The notes beneath the pieces were generated by a model. It ran no database searches and was not told the DNA's origin. It worked only from the letters and a program-made list of their open reading frames with translations. A program made the position numbers and the translations under genes. A DNA stretch of 64,000 nt. Source: Epiperipatus broadwayi (taxonomy: Eukaryota; Onychophora; Udeonychophora; Euonychophora; Peripatidae). Shown here piece by piece: positions 12,111 to 23,400 of the stretch. Location: NCBI GenBank assembly GCA_028023455.1, contig JAQFVV010007267.1, positions 53,706-117,705 of the forward strand, written 5' to 3'. Position 1 is the first letter of the stretch; every line of letters starts with the position of its first letter.

Positions 12111-12672
12111 GGATCAAGAACAGGAGAGGGCTCTCAAAGACATAAAGAAGGGATTTACTAGACAAGTCATGCTTTCTTTTTCAGATTTTACTAAACCATT
12201 TGTGGTACAAACATATAGCAGTGGGTATGGTTTGGGGGCTACACTGTCACAATTACAGGAAGGAAATCAAATGGGAGTGCTGTATTTCATCAGCAGATTA
12301 CTCAAGGGGCCCAAATTAAATTACTCCACTACAGAAAAGAAAGCGCTGGTGATCATCTTGGCATTTCAGAAGTTTCATCCATTTTTGTTTGGGTCAGAAG
12401 TCATCATAATGACTGATCATAAGAGCTTTGAGTTTATAAATCATAGCTACCTCACCAACAGCTGGTTGATCCATTGGAGCTTGTTGCAGGAGTATAATTA
12501 TACCATTCAATATTGTAAGGGTCCAGAGAATATTGTGGCAGATATTTTGACCCGGAATCCATCTGGTCACTGTCCTGATTATCTGTGTGTAGAGAACCTG
12601 TATATTGCCAGTACGGATATAAAAAGAAACAAGAGGATTGAAGAGGACCTGGCTCATTTGGAAGATTGGTAG
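12109..12672 (+). pseudogene. pol: RNase H domain, catalytic residue lost
   Basis: An open stretch of 187 codons holds a Ty3/gypsy RNase H domain. It has KPFVVQTYSSGYGLGATLSQ, where the usual first catalytic Asp after VVQT/LxTD is replaced by Tyr, then YSTTEKKALVIILAFQKF with the conserved Glu, and IIMTDHKSFEFIN with the conserved TDHKSL-like motif. The C-terminal part (NYTIQYCKGPENIVADILTR) carries the final Asp (VADILTR). It would degrade the RNA strand of the hybrid, but the first Asp is missing, so it is probably inactive even where open. Confidence 0.9.
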
Positions 12673-12724
12673 CATCAAGATGAACAATTAAGGGAGATAA
12701 TCAAACAAATAGGAAAGGGAACAA

Positions 12725-13960
12725 ATGACAAGAGCTCAACAAAGACAGGAAAAAAACAAGGTACCGGCTTCAAAAAATATTCTACAGTACTGGACACATG
12801 ATGATCCAGAGCAGTGGAAACCAGTTGTACCTCCTACATTGTGGAAAGAGGTGACAAGTTATGTCCACCAACTATATGGCCATTATGGTGCTTTAAAAAC
12901 AGATCATTTGGTTTGAAAATGGTTTTACTGTCCGAACATCCAAGCATCAGTCTTGAGCATGTTAAGTGATTGTGAAAGTTGTCAGATAACCAAAATAGCT
13001 AACTGGAATTATGCAGCTCCCATGCTGTCAATAATACCAAATAGACTGCAAGAAATGATAGCATTAGATTTTTACGGCCCTCTGCCAGCATTCAATAAAA
13101 AATATCTTCTCTTCATGTACGATTTATTCTCAAAATACGTGTCAGCATATCCTATTGCGCAGGCGAATGCAAAAAATGCCATCAAAATGCTAGAAGGCAG
13201 ACATTTTATAGAGACTGGAAAACCCAAGAGCATATTGTCTGACCATGGTACTCCCTTCATGTCCAAGGAATGGAACAAGTGGATCCAACAACAGGGGCTT
13301 AGTCATAATTTTACCTTCATCAGGAACTTGCAATCCAACCCCTGCGAATGAGTAATGAGCAAGTTGGGGCATTTGTTTTGCACGTATATGGGCACGAATC
13401 ATAAAGGCTGGGTTAAATGGACTCCTTGAGTGGTGGATTTCATAAACTGGAACATAAATGAATCCAGCAGGTTCGCTATATTTCGCCTCCAATTTCGTCA
13501 GCACATACCATGTCAGATAAAGACTTTTGTGCCAGGGATGGAAGAACCACCTATTGACAAGAAGCATGACCACATTAGAGCATATTAGACATTACAGCAG
13601 GCAAGCCATCAAAGAGAAAAGAAAGTGAGAAATAGAGCACCCATATTTAAAGTAGGGGATAGAGTCATGGTTAAAACCCATCACATCAGTGATTTGGGTA
13701 AGTTCATGTGCCGCAAATTTTGCAACCTATATGAAGGCCCATACACTATCTGCCATAATCAAAGGGATAATGCATTTTGGGTGGACACTGAGCACGGAAT
13801 CAAGGGGTCATATAATGCTCGGTCATTAAAGCCTGCCTGGACTTTCCAAACAAAGGGAATATCAAAGAACCAGGTTATACATAAGTGTTGTACAAAAAGA
13901 GCCGTTCAAAATACGCAAATGTATTTGAAGGCTTTTGGAGGAGGGGGTATTGTGACATAA
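12725..13960 (+). pseudogene. pol: Broken integrase with C-terminal domain
   Basis: The N-terminal zinc-binding HHCC module is visible: HQLYGHYGALKTDHL, a stop near 12914, then CESCQITK. The DDE core follows in 12953-13351, with the first Asp in IALDFYGPL, the second in ILSDHGTPF and the Glu in NPCE (13346-13348), immediately before a stop codon. After several more stops, the last frame (13625-13960) carries the SH3-like C-terminal signature VGDRVMVK and ends NARSLKPAW. The enzyme normally inserts the DNA copy. The order RT-RNase H-IN places the element in Ty3/gypsy rather than Ty1/copia. Confidence 0.92.
13937..13947 (+). other. Polypurine tract
   Basis: GGAGGAGGGGG, three bases before the right LTR, is a standard plus-strand primer for LTR elements and fixes the LTR boundary. 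Confidence 0.85.
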
Positions 13961-15435
13961 TGGTTTCGAACCCAGTCACAAATAAATTATTTAATCGGTA
14001 GACATATATATATAATATTTAATTTTGTTATTACATGGTGGTGGTTACAAATACATAAACATGGGAGGAGGGACACTGTCATTTTAAATGATATATATGT
14101 GTGTGTGACAAATGCATGTATAAATCAATTAAGTAGTGAAAAGAGAGAAACTAGATTTTTTGTTTCATGTTGAAAAAACTAGAGTTTTCTGGCAGAATGA
14201 GATTTTATTTTTCTGTTATATTACAATAGAAGCTGCAACATGAGTTTCACATGTCTAACAGATCTGGTTATTCCACATTGAAAATCAGTAGTGAGATAAA
14301 AAAAAAAGCTTCTAGAATCAATGGAGAGGGCTATAAAAGTGAGCCATCCAGAATGCATAGGATCTTTTTTCCAGCAGAGCTACAATAGTGAACACCTAAA
14401 CAGTTTTAATATTTAAAAATATATAATGGTGAGTTCAAAAGACATGTCAGGGTAAGAGAAGCCGCATCGGATTCAGGCCTCTGATCTCATCCTGCTGCAG
14501 CTGCCTCAATAAAACCAGGATATCTCAAACAACACATAATTCCAGCATGGAATCAAGTGAACCTCATCGGCCAACAGACATAAAGATCTCAAATCATTAC
14601 CTTGAATTGCCTAATTACCTGCAGAATGGAACTAAATAATAAATAAAATAAAAATTGCTTCTACTACTTCCCAGGAAAGACAAAAAAGAACTTTAATAAT
14701 TGACCTTTTTAAATCTTCTATATAAAAAGGAAATTTTGTATTTTCAATAATCAGTGAAGGTGACTTGCGAACTAACTTTATAAGATTTCTTTAAAGCTTC
14801 GTTCCATTACGATGTCAGAAAGTAACAAGTGTTTTAAGTCACATGATACAAACTTTTCGTAATATTGATCTTCGCTACTTAAGATATGTATGAGAGATCT
14901 ATTAAAAGAATGCCGTATGATTGCGATTTGAAATGACAGAGTGCTAAATATTGTTTTTTTTTGATAATATTAAATAAATATATAAAGTAGAGTATTGACT
15001 TAGTTTAGTTATTTATAAATCCATTTATTTAGTTTATGATTATTTTATTTGTTTTTATGCTTAAAAATAAAAAAATAAAAGAGAACTCTTTACCCCATTT
15101 GTAGCTACTCATGGCTGTGATGTTACCCGACCATGAGATTGAGCTAGCTGATGGCCAAAACCTCTCTCACATTACTTAAATAGTATTCTTGTTGGTAATA
15201 TATCCACTTCACATAATTCTTATATTCTTATAGGTTTGGTGCTTGGTGTCCTTTGGACAACCATAAATACATGTTGGGGATATATTACAGCTGCGAGAAT
15301 AACCTATAAGTTTGAATAATATTATTTTAGGTCGAATCACTTAATTAAAATAAAAATACACAGGCATGTATATTAATACAACTTATAGATATTCAGTAGT
15401 ACATACCTGTTTAGTGAGAGGTAAATAGGGTTTTG

Positions 15436-15440
<5 letters not shown>
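13951..15440 (+). repeat. Right LTR
   Basis: Direct repeat of the left LTR with scattered substitutions and small indels. It starts TGTGAC just after the polypurine tract and ends TGTTATA at a TA run; the terminal CA has become TA. Confidence 0.92.
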
Positions 15441-15486
<46 letters not shown>

Positions 15487-15513
15487 GGAAATATATATAT
15501 ATATGAAAGGAAA

Positions 15514-15545
<32 letters not shown>
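15441..15545. repeat. Interrupted (TA)n tract
   Basis: TA runs broken by two copies of ATGAAAGGAAA-type sequence. This is the tract into which the LTR element inserted. The last ATGAAAGGAAA leads into family A-like sequence. Confidence 0.9.
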
Positions 15546-15548
<3 letters not shown>

Positions 15549-15789
15549 GGAAAAATACAAATAAACACAAAGAAAATTTTGTTTATATATTTTCAGTTTT
15601 AAAATTATTATATATTATTTTAAATCAACATTTTACAAAAGGTCTATTTAATGTTTCATTCTGATTTTGATAATTAAAACAAGCATGTTTTTATGTTACA
15701 ATAGATATACTGGTAATTATAAAATTCCACTATGTTAATTAGATTAAGATTTTTTAAAATTAAAACTGGTATAACAAACATTGACATAA

Positions 15790-16207
15790 AAATGTGGTTT
15801 TAGTAGAGGTTTAATGAAAATGGTCATTAACTTTGTTTGGTCAATATAAAGAAGGAATGTATTTAATTTTTGATTTAAATTCCATGATAAAGTATAAAAA
15901 TATGGATTTCAAAGATAAAGATTGATTACAATATCATTATGTCAGTATTATTATGAAGTGATAATTGATGGCAATGTACAATATATAATAACAACTGATG
16001 CTAATATCCCAACAATAGATTGTGTTTTCACATAAAAATAATAACCCAACACTTGGTGTTTTATAGCACATATGCTATACTAGGTAGTTTGCTTGTCTGA
16101 TGTCTATTAAATGAGAGGTGAAAATCTGACTAAATGTCAACAGTGCACCTTTTTTAAAATGTCAATAAGTTATTATATTGCTTTATTATATGCATGTTTA
16201 TAATGGA
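15790..16207 (+). repeat. Direct repeat D, copy 1
   Basis: Homologous in the same orientation to 18817-19255, with shared runs such as GTATTATTATGAAGTGATAA and ATGTCAATAAG-TATTATATT. Divergence is substantial, so the duplication is old. Confidence 0.85.
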
Positions 16208-16309
16208 TCAATTTGCAAAAGATTTCAGTGGTAATTGACTTCATAATGGATTACCTTGCTATGAGTTTATGCATATGCTGTTATATCTGTATTTAGAGGA
16301 CAGAGAAAG

Positions 16310-16640
16310 TTACTCTATCAAATAAATAGGGAGAATGTATGTATACAGAAAGCCTACTTCATTAATAGATATTAATTGGTGAGTAAATAAAAAAAATAAT
16401 TTATTGAAATAATATTTTAAATAATTAATAAACTTTGCCATTAAAATCTCTAATTTACAAGTTTAAAAATATATAAGATAGGTTAAATAAATGACATTTC
16501 TAGAGGATTTATTCTTATATTTATTAATAAATGATGTTTCCAGTTTGTTTTTATTTTGAAATTAAAAAATGAAATCTTCAAATATATTTTATTAAAATAG
16601 AAAATGAAATTACAAAAGATAACTTTTTAATCTGCAGCTA
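16310..16640 (+). repeat. Family B repeat, uninterrupted copy
   Basis: It matches the two halves found at 48498-48629 and 53349-53480. Shared blocks include ATTTTAAATAATTAA, AATTAAAATCTCTAATTTAC or very close forms, and TAAATAAATGACATT. This copy shows that the sequence between those two halves is an insertion. Class unknown. Confidence 0.75.
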
Positions 16641-18816
16641 ATGATGTTGTTTTAAATAAAGAATTTTTTTAGTTATCATTCAAAGTAATAAATTAATTAA
16701 TAACATTGATTTACAGGGAAATAATAATAATATGTATCTACATGGTCAGTTTTTATTTTCAAAATCAAATTAACTTTATTATAAAATATAATATGAAATT
16801 AATAAGTTTATTTTTATATAAATACTAGTATGTGCACACAAATTTGAATAGGTTTCCTTACATACTTAAATCAACCATCAAACACATATATGTTAAAATT
16901 AATTACATATTTTAAAAATTAATTTTTATAATTGTTTTATGACAATTCAAAAATGTTAATTTTTAATTATTTTATAGCACATATGAGTGCTTATCTATAG
17001 GTGAGTTTTATGCAAACCTGTTAGGATATATGTAAATTACAATGTAATAGCATATTTTAATCAAAATCAGAATGATGTATTCATATTTATAGCATAGCCT
17101 ATATACCATTCATTTACCATTATTATTTCTAATTAACAAATTGATATTTTACAGTTTAGAATGGATTTATTCATTTCTAAAAATAAATTTAGCTTATTAT
17201 ATGTTCATATTATTTCTTGCTCATAATAATAGACAGAAGCTTTTGATCCTTGAACTGGATTAATGCATAATGGTCAGTTATATAGATTGGAAATTATGGT
17301 TAATATTTTGAGCACTCAGGTGATCTTGTTTAAGGCAAAAGTATTTCCTTTAATGTCTATGCACTCTATTTTTACATTTTTTAAAGTTAGTTAATAGTTG
17401 GCCAGCACTTTAATGACATAAGTGGCCAGAGCATTGATGATGATCAGCAGGTTTTTTTGCCTCAGCATTATTTGATTTTTTTTATATTCAGATGGATTAG
17501 CATGTAATTATGTTCATTCAAAATATTGTTTGTATTTCAGGTCTATGTTTGGCAGTGGCTAAAATTAGTAGGTTTTAGTGGACCCATTTCTAAACCAATG
17601 ACAATATTTACAATTGATTTTTATTGTTGATTATTCATTCAGATAAATAATTTATGATTCTTGTCTGTAATGCTGATGATATCTATATTATTTTTGTTGA
17701 TCTCTGAGGCTCAATTCCTTTTATATGTACTCCTTTTGATTATTCTATGGATATGTATTTCTTTTCACCATCCCAGCTTCACTTTGGACTTGGTGTAATT
17801 ACAAATGGTGATCCAACAGTGGGCAATTAAGATCAAGTTCTGATTGTCATTCACCAAATCTGACAAAAAAGTATTTTGATGCAGAATGACTAAAAATACT
17901 GTAAAATATATGATAAGAATAATTTTGAATGTTATAAAATTGTTTTTTAATGTGTGATAAGAAGTTCATATTTAAAGTAAAATAGAAAATCTATGAATTT
18001 GAAGATTAGATTGACTTTTTGTCTGTTGGAATTTTCTTAGTTGTACTTTCAGTTTTGATTATGTATAAAAAATATTGTCATTGGCTAGAGAATATAATGT
18101 TTTATGCATCTCCATGGGGTGTTCTATCTGATGCACTGCTATGCATCATTTTTATATTTTCTATTGTTCTTCATTGTTTAGTTAACATAAGCCTGTCATG
18201 ATCCTTAGCATCTAAGTCTCCACAAAAAGGAGCAAGGCATAGTACTGTATTTTTCAACACCTGAGACTCAAAAAAGCAGGGCTTTGCAAAGATTTTTGCA
18301 TTATTATTCTTATTTTGGGTTTTAGTAGCTTATAGTATCTAAATTAAGGTATCTCTCTTGGTATTCATGCTGCATTGTGTAGTGGCAAGAAAATATCTAT
18401 CTTAGAATTTCAGGTCACTATTCAGTTTGTTGGCTGTCACATGCTTGTCAGATTTCTGGAAAAAGTGATGAGTACATAATTTAAGCTATGCACAATGTTT
18501 GAACTATACATGAATATTAAGTAATATATTGTTATGTGGGTGTTTCATTTATCTTTTGCCTATGATATGGGATATGAGACAGTTATATGTCTTATGGCTT
18601 ATAACAAAATAGTAATGTGTTAAATGAAGTAGAAATATATGCAAACAATTTTTTTCTTGATGGAATTTAAATAAAAAAATTTTGGTAATTAAAATTATTT
18701 TTAATTATTTTAAATGAAACATTTTAAAAAAGTTGAGTTTAATATTGCTGTTATAACATATTTTGATAAAATGCTACAAAAATGTTGTTGAAAGGATTAA
18801 AAAAGCTTTGTGATAA

Positions 18817-19255
18817 ACAAATTTGTTTTTATTAAGGTGAACTGAAAACAGACATTAACTTTATTTGATCGATGTAAAAAAATACCTTACATAATTATTT
18901 CTTTTTTTAAATTTTGTGATCCACTATAAAAATATGGTATTAAAAATTGAAGATTGATTACAACATCATTACATTAGTATTATTATGAAGTGATAACTGA
19001 AGGCAAGGTGCAGTGTACAAGAACTAATACTGATAATATCACAACACAATTTGAATTGACATGAAAATAATGGCCTAGCATTTTGTGATTCATAGCCCAG
19101 ATTCTGTACTAGAGGGTTTGCTTCCTGAAATTCTATCAAATGATAGATACTGAATGGATCTAACTGAATGCCTACAGTTATCTTATGTATGATTTTACCA
19201 AAAATGTCAATAAGATATTATATTACCTTATTATTGACATGATTATAATAAACCA
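18817..19255 (+). repeat. Direct repeat D, copy 2
   Basis: Second copy of the segment at 15790-16207, in the same orientation and about 3 kb away. The pair brackets family B and the end of family A. It could be a segmental duplication or the diverged ends of a larger element. Confidence 0.85.
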
Positions 19256-21169
19256 GCTGAGAGGAGTTTCAATGTTAGTCAACTTGAAAAAATATCCTGA
19301 TATATATATATATATATATTGTAATAAAATTAACTTTGATCAAAGATATATCATTGTAACTTAAATAAAGATAGAAATGATTCGAATATAAATATTACCA
19401 TATATTATACATGGATAGTAGCTATAATAGTTAATAAATATTAAAATGATGAGTAGGAATAAACTAAACATATTTCTATAATTAGATTTTCAAAGATATC
19501 ACAATATCAATAATTATAAACACTAATGCCTGGAGACTAATCATTTAAGGTGTCTGGCCTATTTCAAACCTTGGGTAGCCAAGCATTGTATCAACAATAA
19601 ACAAGTAGATCAAACTATAAGTAATTTTTATTCAGAACAAATCATTATAACTCAGGTATATGGAAATCAAGTGAGTGAGCACACTGGTAACTCAATCAAA
19701 TATCTCTCAATATATCCAACTGTAGATTTTACTCACTCTTATTTCTTGGTTGGATCTCAAGTGCATATCTACGTGAACAAACAAGTGAATATGGTCTATC
19801 TGGGCGCCACTAGGTTAGATGGACCTAGACACAGTTATATCTTATAACCTTTTCACATGTACTGTGTTTGAATCTCTTTTTGGTACTTTATTTTTAATAA
19901 ACATGGAAGATTTTGCTTTTAGACCCATATCACTGGATGCACTAATAATTTGGTAAATATAAAACATCTTCAAACTAAAGTGGAGTATATAAATTCATTA
20001 GACAGAAATCATTTCTTAGATCTCAACATAATAAATGTATTTCAATATTTTTCTTTATAAGTTTTACTAGCTCAGATTATATTATTAATTTAGGATGGCA
20101 ATTCACTCATCTTTGCATGAAATAAATGATGGAATGGTGGTTATTATAATAATAATAAGAAATCAATATTTATTTATGGCCTTTAAACATTTAAACAGCT
20201 TATTAATTAAAATGTGGTGGTGATGATGATGATGATAATGATAACTATAATGGTTAACCACAGCTTTAGGACTAAGCCTAATCATAAACCTAATTTTTAA
20301 AAAGAAATTCATAATTATTGCTTAATTTTAGTATATCTAATTGGAACATAAATAGCTAATAATCATGATGATGAATGATCACACTTAATAAAGACTACTC
20401 TTAATGAAATATATACATATTGTTTAATAAAATAAACTAATATTTATTACTGCATTTCTAACATATACATAAAAATTTCTAGACATACATGAACATTTAT
20501 ATTAACAACAATCATAATCAACTGTTTTAAAATCAACATTAATTTTAAATTCTTCCCCCTTTCTCGTAAATGTATTTCAAATTGGATGTCACATTGACCA
20601 TGATTTTCACTCCACGAGAAAATGTCTCAAAAAATTATAAACATTTTTTTTCTCTCTTTTCTCTTTCACACACATACCTTTATAAATCTAACATGTAAGT
20701 AGAATGACAAAAATAAATGTTAGTAAAATTGGAAAGAGCAAGTTTTAGAAACAAGTTTTAAATTATTTTCTCCCCCTCTCTTCTACGCTCTGAAATGCTA
20801 TACTTTAACTTGAAATAAAAATCTAATATTTTTAATACCGCCTATTTTTTCTTTACATTTACACACAATTACATATATGCAACAAGTATTATATTATTAT
20901 GTATGTGCATGTTTTATCCCCATAATAACAAAAATATTATTTAAAACACAATAATAATAATAATAATAAAAAAAGTGTTACATATTAATAACATTTCATA
21001 ACTTTTAAGTTAAAAACAATCATAATTTTAGTACATATGAAATCATTAATGCTTCTGCTTATCTTTATTAAGAAATGCTGTGTTTCAATTGATCTTGGTT
21101 GTTTTAAAAGTTCTTTAAACAAAAATATACCACTCTGTTGCTGAAATTTTACTAAGTCTCTGATATAAA

Positions 21170-21170
<1 letters not shown>
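19256..21170. other. Gene-free stretch
   Basis: No gene seen. It contains a short TA run (19302-19320), a GAT trinucleotide run near 20222-20245, and a patch at 19540-19860 less AT-rich than its surroundings (GGGCGCCACTAGG at 19802) that may be a transposon remnant. Confidence 0.5.
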
Positions 21171-21209
<39 letters not shown>

Positions 21210-21290
21210 GCTATATAGAACTGGTAATATATATATATATATATATATATATATTACCAGTTCTATTCTTTGTAGCGACTTCTAATAATT
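21171..21290. repeat. TA runs in a hairpin
   Basis: The sequence TAGAACTGGTAATAT, a TA run, then ATATTACCAGTTCTA (21216-21265) is a perfect inverted repeat. A further TA run lies to the left, and CGCTA/TAGCG flanks extend the symmetry imperfectly. It can fold into a long hairpin. Confidence 0.9.
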
Positions 21291-22630
21291 CAAATTTATC
21301 TTGTTCAATGTCTATATTTTGCAGCTACCATTTCCGTTTTTCTTTGGAACAATCTCTTTCTTGAGGGGTATAATTATTTGATGATGATGATCCTATTGAA
21401 GTTCTTTGCTTTAGTGGACAATTTGGAAATCATTATATGAACTTTTCCTCTCTTCCTGTCAAGCATGATTCTTTTAGTGGATGAAGTATAGCAGTTGTTG
21501 TCACATTTATAATTTTGCTTGGATTTAAACTCAGTTACTGGAACAATTAATTGGACTTGATGATTTAATATTTGTCAGTAGATTGCTCTTTTCCTGATCA
21601 CCTTCCAATGCAGGTGAATGTTTTCTTCTTTCTATTTAAAAACATCTTATTTCTCTCGGTCAGTTGAAAGGTGTAGAATATTATTTTTCAGACAAGACAT
21701 CTTTTCTTTCCTATATGATGTGCTAGTTGGATCATCTGGTCAACAGACGAGACATATATTAATTTTTCTTACTCCACCATCCTTATATTTTCAACATTCA
21801 AACTTGATATAAAAAAATGATTTAAAAAAAAGGTTATCTAGCAGAATTAAAAATGTTTGTCTGCTTTAGTTTCAATAATTTTTTTAAAAAAGTCTCTCTA
21901 AAAATATCAACTGATTTTCCAGACTGCTTATATATCTGATTTTTTTTTCTATTTTTGGCCACCTCTTTTAATTAGATTTATAACTTATTTTCAACCAAAT
22001 CATTTTTAGTTGGATAGTATGAAAAATTTCACTATCTGATTTTTAGACAAACCTTTGTTTTGAAGGAAAAAATAGTCTTAATCCTTTTTTACACCCATGT
22101 AGCATCTCAAATTTGAGCTTTTTTTCTTTTGATCTTAAGATGAGACATTTTTAAAATTAGACTTCTCACATCGTCTCTAAGTTTTTTAACAGAAAAACAA
22201 CCCTTATAATACAAAAAAAATTGTTGAGTAAGAAAAAAATAATTTAACAGATTTTCTTCTTTTTCTCTCAATATTTAATAAATGTAGATATATTTATGTG
22301 ATGTAACACACACACTCCACCACTAAAATCATGTATAAACTGACATTAAATAATCTAATTGCTAGCTGAGTAATTCTAACCTTAATATTTAAAATTAAAT
22401 CCTTAGCTTTTAAATTCAAATTACAGTTATTGAAAAGCAAAAATAGAAGTATAGAATAAGATATTAAAATTTAGCAAGTGTAGGTTAGATTTAAAGAAAG
22501 TTAATATGTGTAATTAAAAAGTGGCTAACTAAATAGCTTTTATAACACACACTGCCTATACATATGCATTATAACTTTATTTTTTTTAACAAAAAAATTA
22601 ACTATTAAATGTGTGTACTACTATTTTTGA
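21291..22630. other. Gene-free stretch
   Basis: No recognisable gene. The part at 21300-21800 is less AT-rich and has a 64-codon frame (21618-21812) without a known motif. From 21800 to 22600 the sequence is T-rich with many homopolymer runs. Confidence 0.5.
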
Positions 22631-22649
22631 GTTTTTATCAACACACAAA

Positions 22650-22770
22650 CACATAAAGAATATAACCGTTGTCCCACTCTCTCTCTGTCTTAAGCTTTTA
22701 GAACTAGATCTTGTAGGGTTTAAACTTGGGTGCCCTACAGCTCCATGCACTATATAAAAATATGATGATG
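22650..22770 (-). repeat. Possible tRNA-like SINE fragment
   Basis: On the minus strand GGAGCTGTAGGGCACCCAAG is followed by TTTAAACCCTAC. Together they resemble an anticodon arm plus B-box (GTTTAAACCC), then a less AT-rich body ending in GAGAGAGAG. A short TATA run precedes the putative head, as in the other SINE-like spots of this window. Weak call based on motif resemblance. Confidence 0.3.
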
Positions 22771-22837
22771 ATTTTTGTTCCACATTTTCTTTCATGCACA
22801 TTACTACAAATTTAGCTAATGACTAAATTGTAATGGC

Positions 22838-22841
<4 letters not shown>

Positions 22842-22886
<45 letters not shown>

Positions 22887-23400
22887 ATTACTACAGTTAC
22901 TGTGAATGTTTAGGTGGTGACTGGTTGGAATCTAATTACATCATTATCCCAGATTAGCTTTAGGTACTATTTTGCTTATTATTTCTAAATATTACATGGG
23001 CGATTTAAAAGTATTGCATTAAGTAATGTTATAGCTGTCTATTTATTAGTCTGCATTATAGTGACATGTTTATTCATGTTTAAAGAGGTTTATTTAAACT
23101 TCATTGTAACAATATTTCATACTCTGTAGTCAAGTTGCAATCTTTAAGTGTCCATATATATATTCAATGGACCATTAGTAAGAATGGATTTCTATTCTTG
23201 CTATTAAAAAGGTGAGAAGGTTGCCTTGACAGCAGTGAGAAATATTGATTATTATAGTTACTGTGAATGTTTAGATGGTGACTGGTTGGAATCTAATTAT
23301 ATATATATATATATAATCTAATCATATATATATATATATATATTGTAATCAGTTGGGTTACATGACACACAATAATATATATATATATATATATATATTG
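22842..23400 (+). repeat. TA runs and a duplicated 55-base segment
   Basis: A TA run (22842-22884) is followed by a 55-base segment (TTGATTACTACAGTTACTGT and on) that recurs at about 23243-23299 with few changes. More TA runs lie at 23300-23342 and 23372-23398. The 19-base box TGTAATCAGTTGGGTTACA lies at 23344-23362, as at the family A edges. Confidence 0.85.

Larger units (their letters stand above)
7988..15440 (+). mobile_element. Ty3/gypsy-like LTR retrotransposon, full length but defective
   Basis: Two direct terminal repeats of about 1.5 kb flank a 4.45-kb interior that carries, in order, a primer binding site, gag, protease, reverse transcriptase, RNase H, integrase and a polypurine tract. 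Integrase after RNase H is the Ty3/gypsy order. The LTRs start TGTGAC and end TGTTACA (left) or TGTTATA (right). The flanks are TA runs on both sides, so a target duplication such as ATAT is compatible but cannot be proven. Every coding domain is broken by stops or frameshifts, so it cannot act autonomously. The two LTRs differ by scattered substitutions and small indels, indicating an old insertion. Confidence 0.92.
15546..18420 (+). repeat. Family A-related mosaic repeat, copy 2
   Basis: Its start (to about 15790) matches the start of family A at 29.04 kb. Its end (17390-18420) matches copy 1 at 5.75 kb and the minus-strand copy at 34.8-33.8 kb, including GGCCAGAGCATTGATGATGA and the segment around 18019-18300. 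The middle differs: it holds a unit repeated again at 18.8 kb and a block of family B (16310-16640). The 60-codon frame at 18019-18201 resembles the minus-strand frame at 33908-34174 (both contain K-Y/F-CHWLE), but that follows from DNA homology. I do not call it a gene. Confidence 0.65.
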
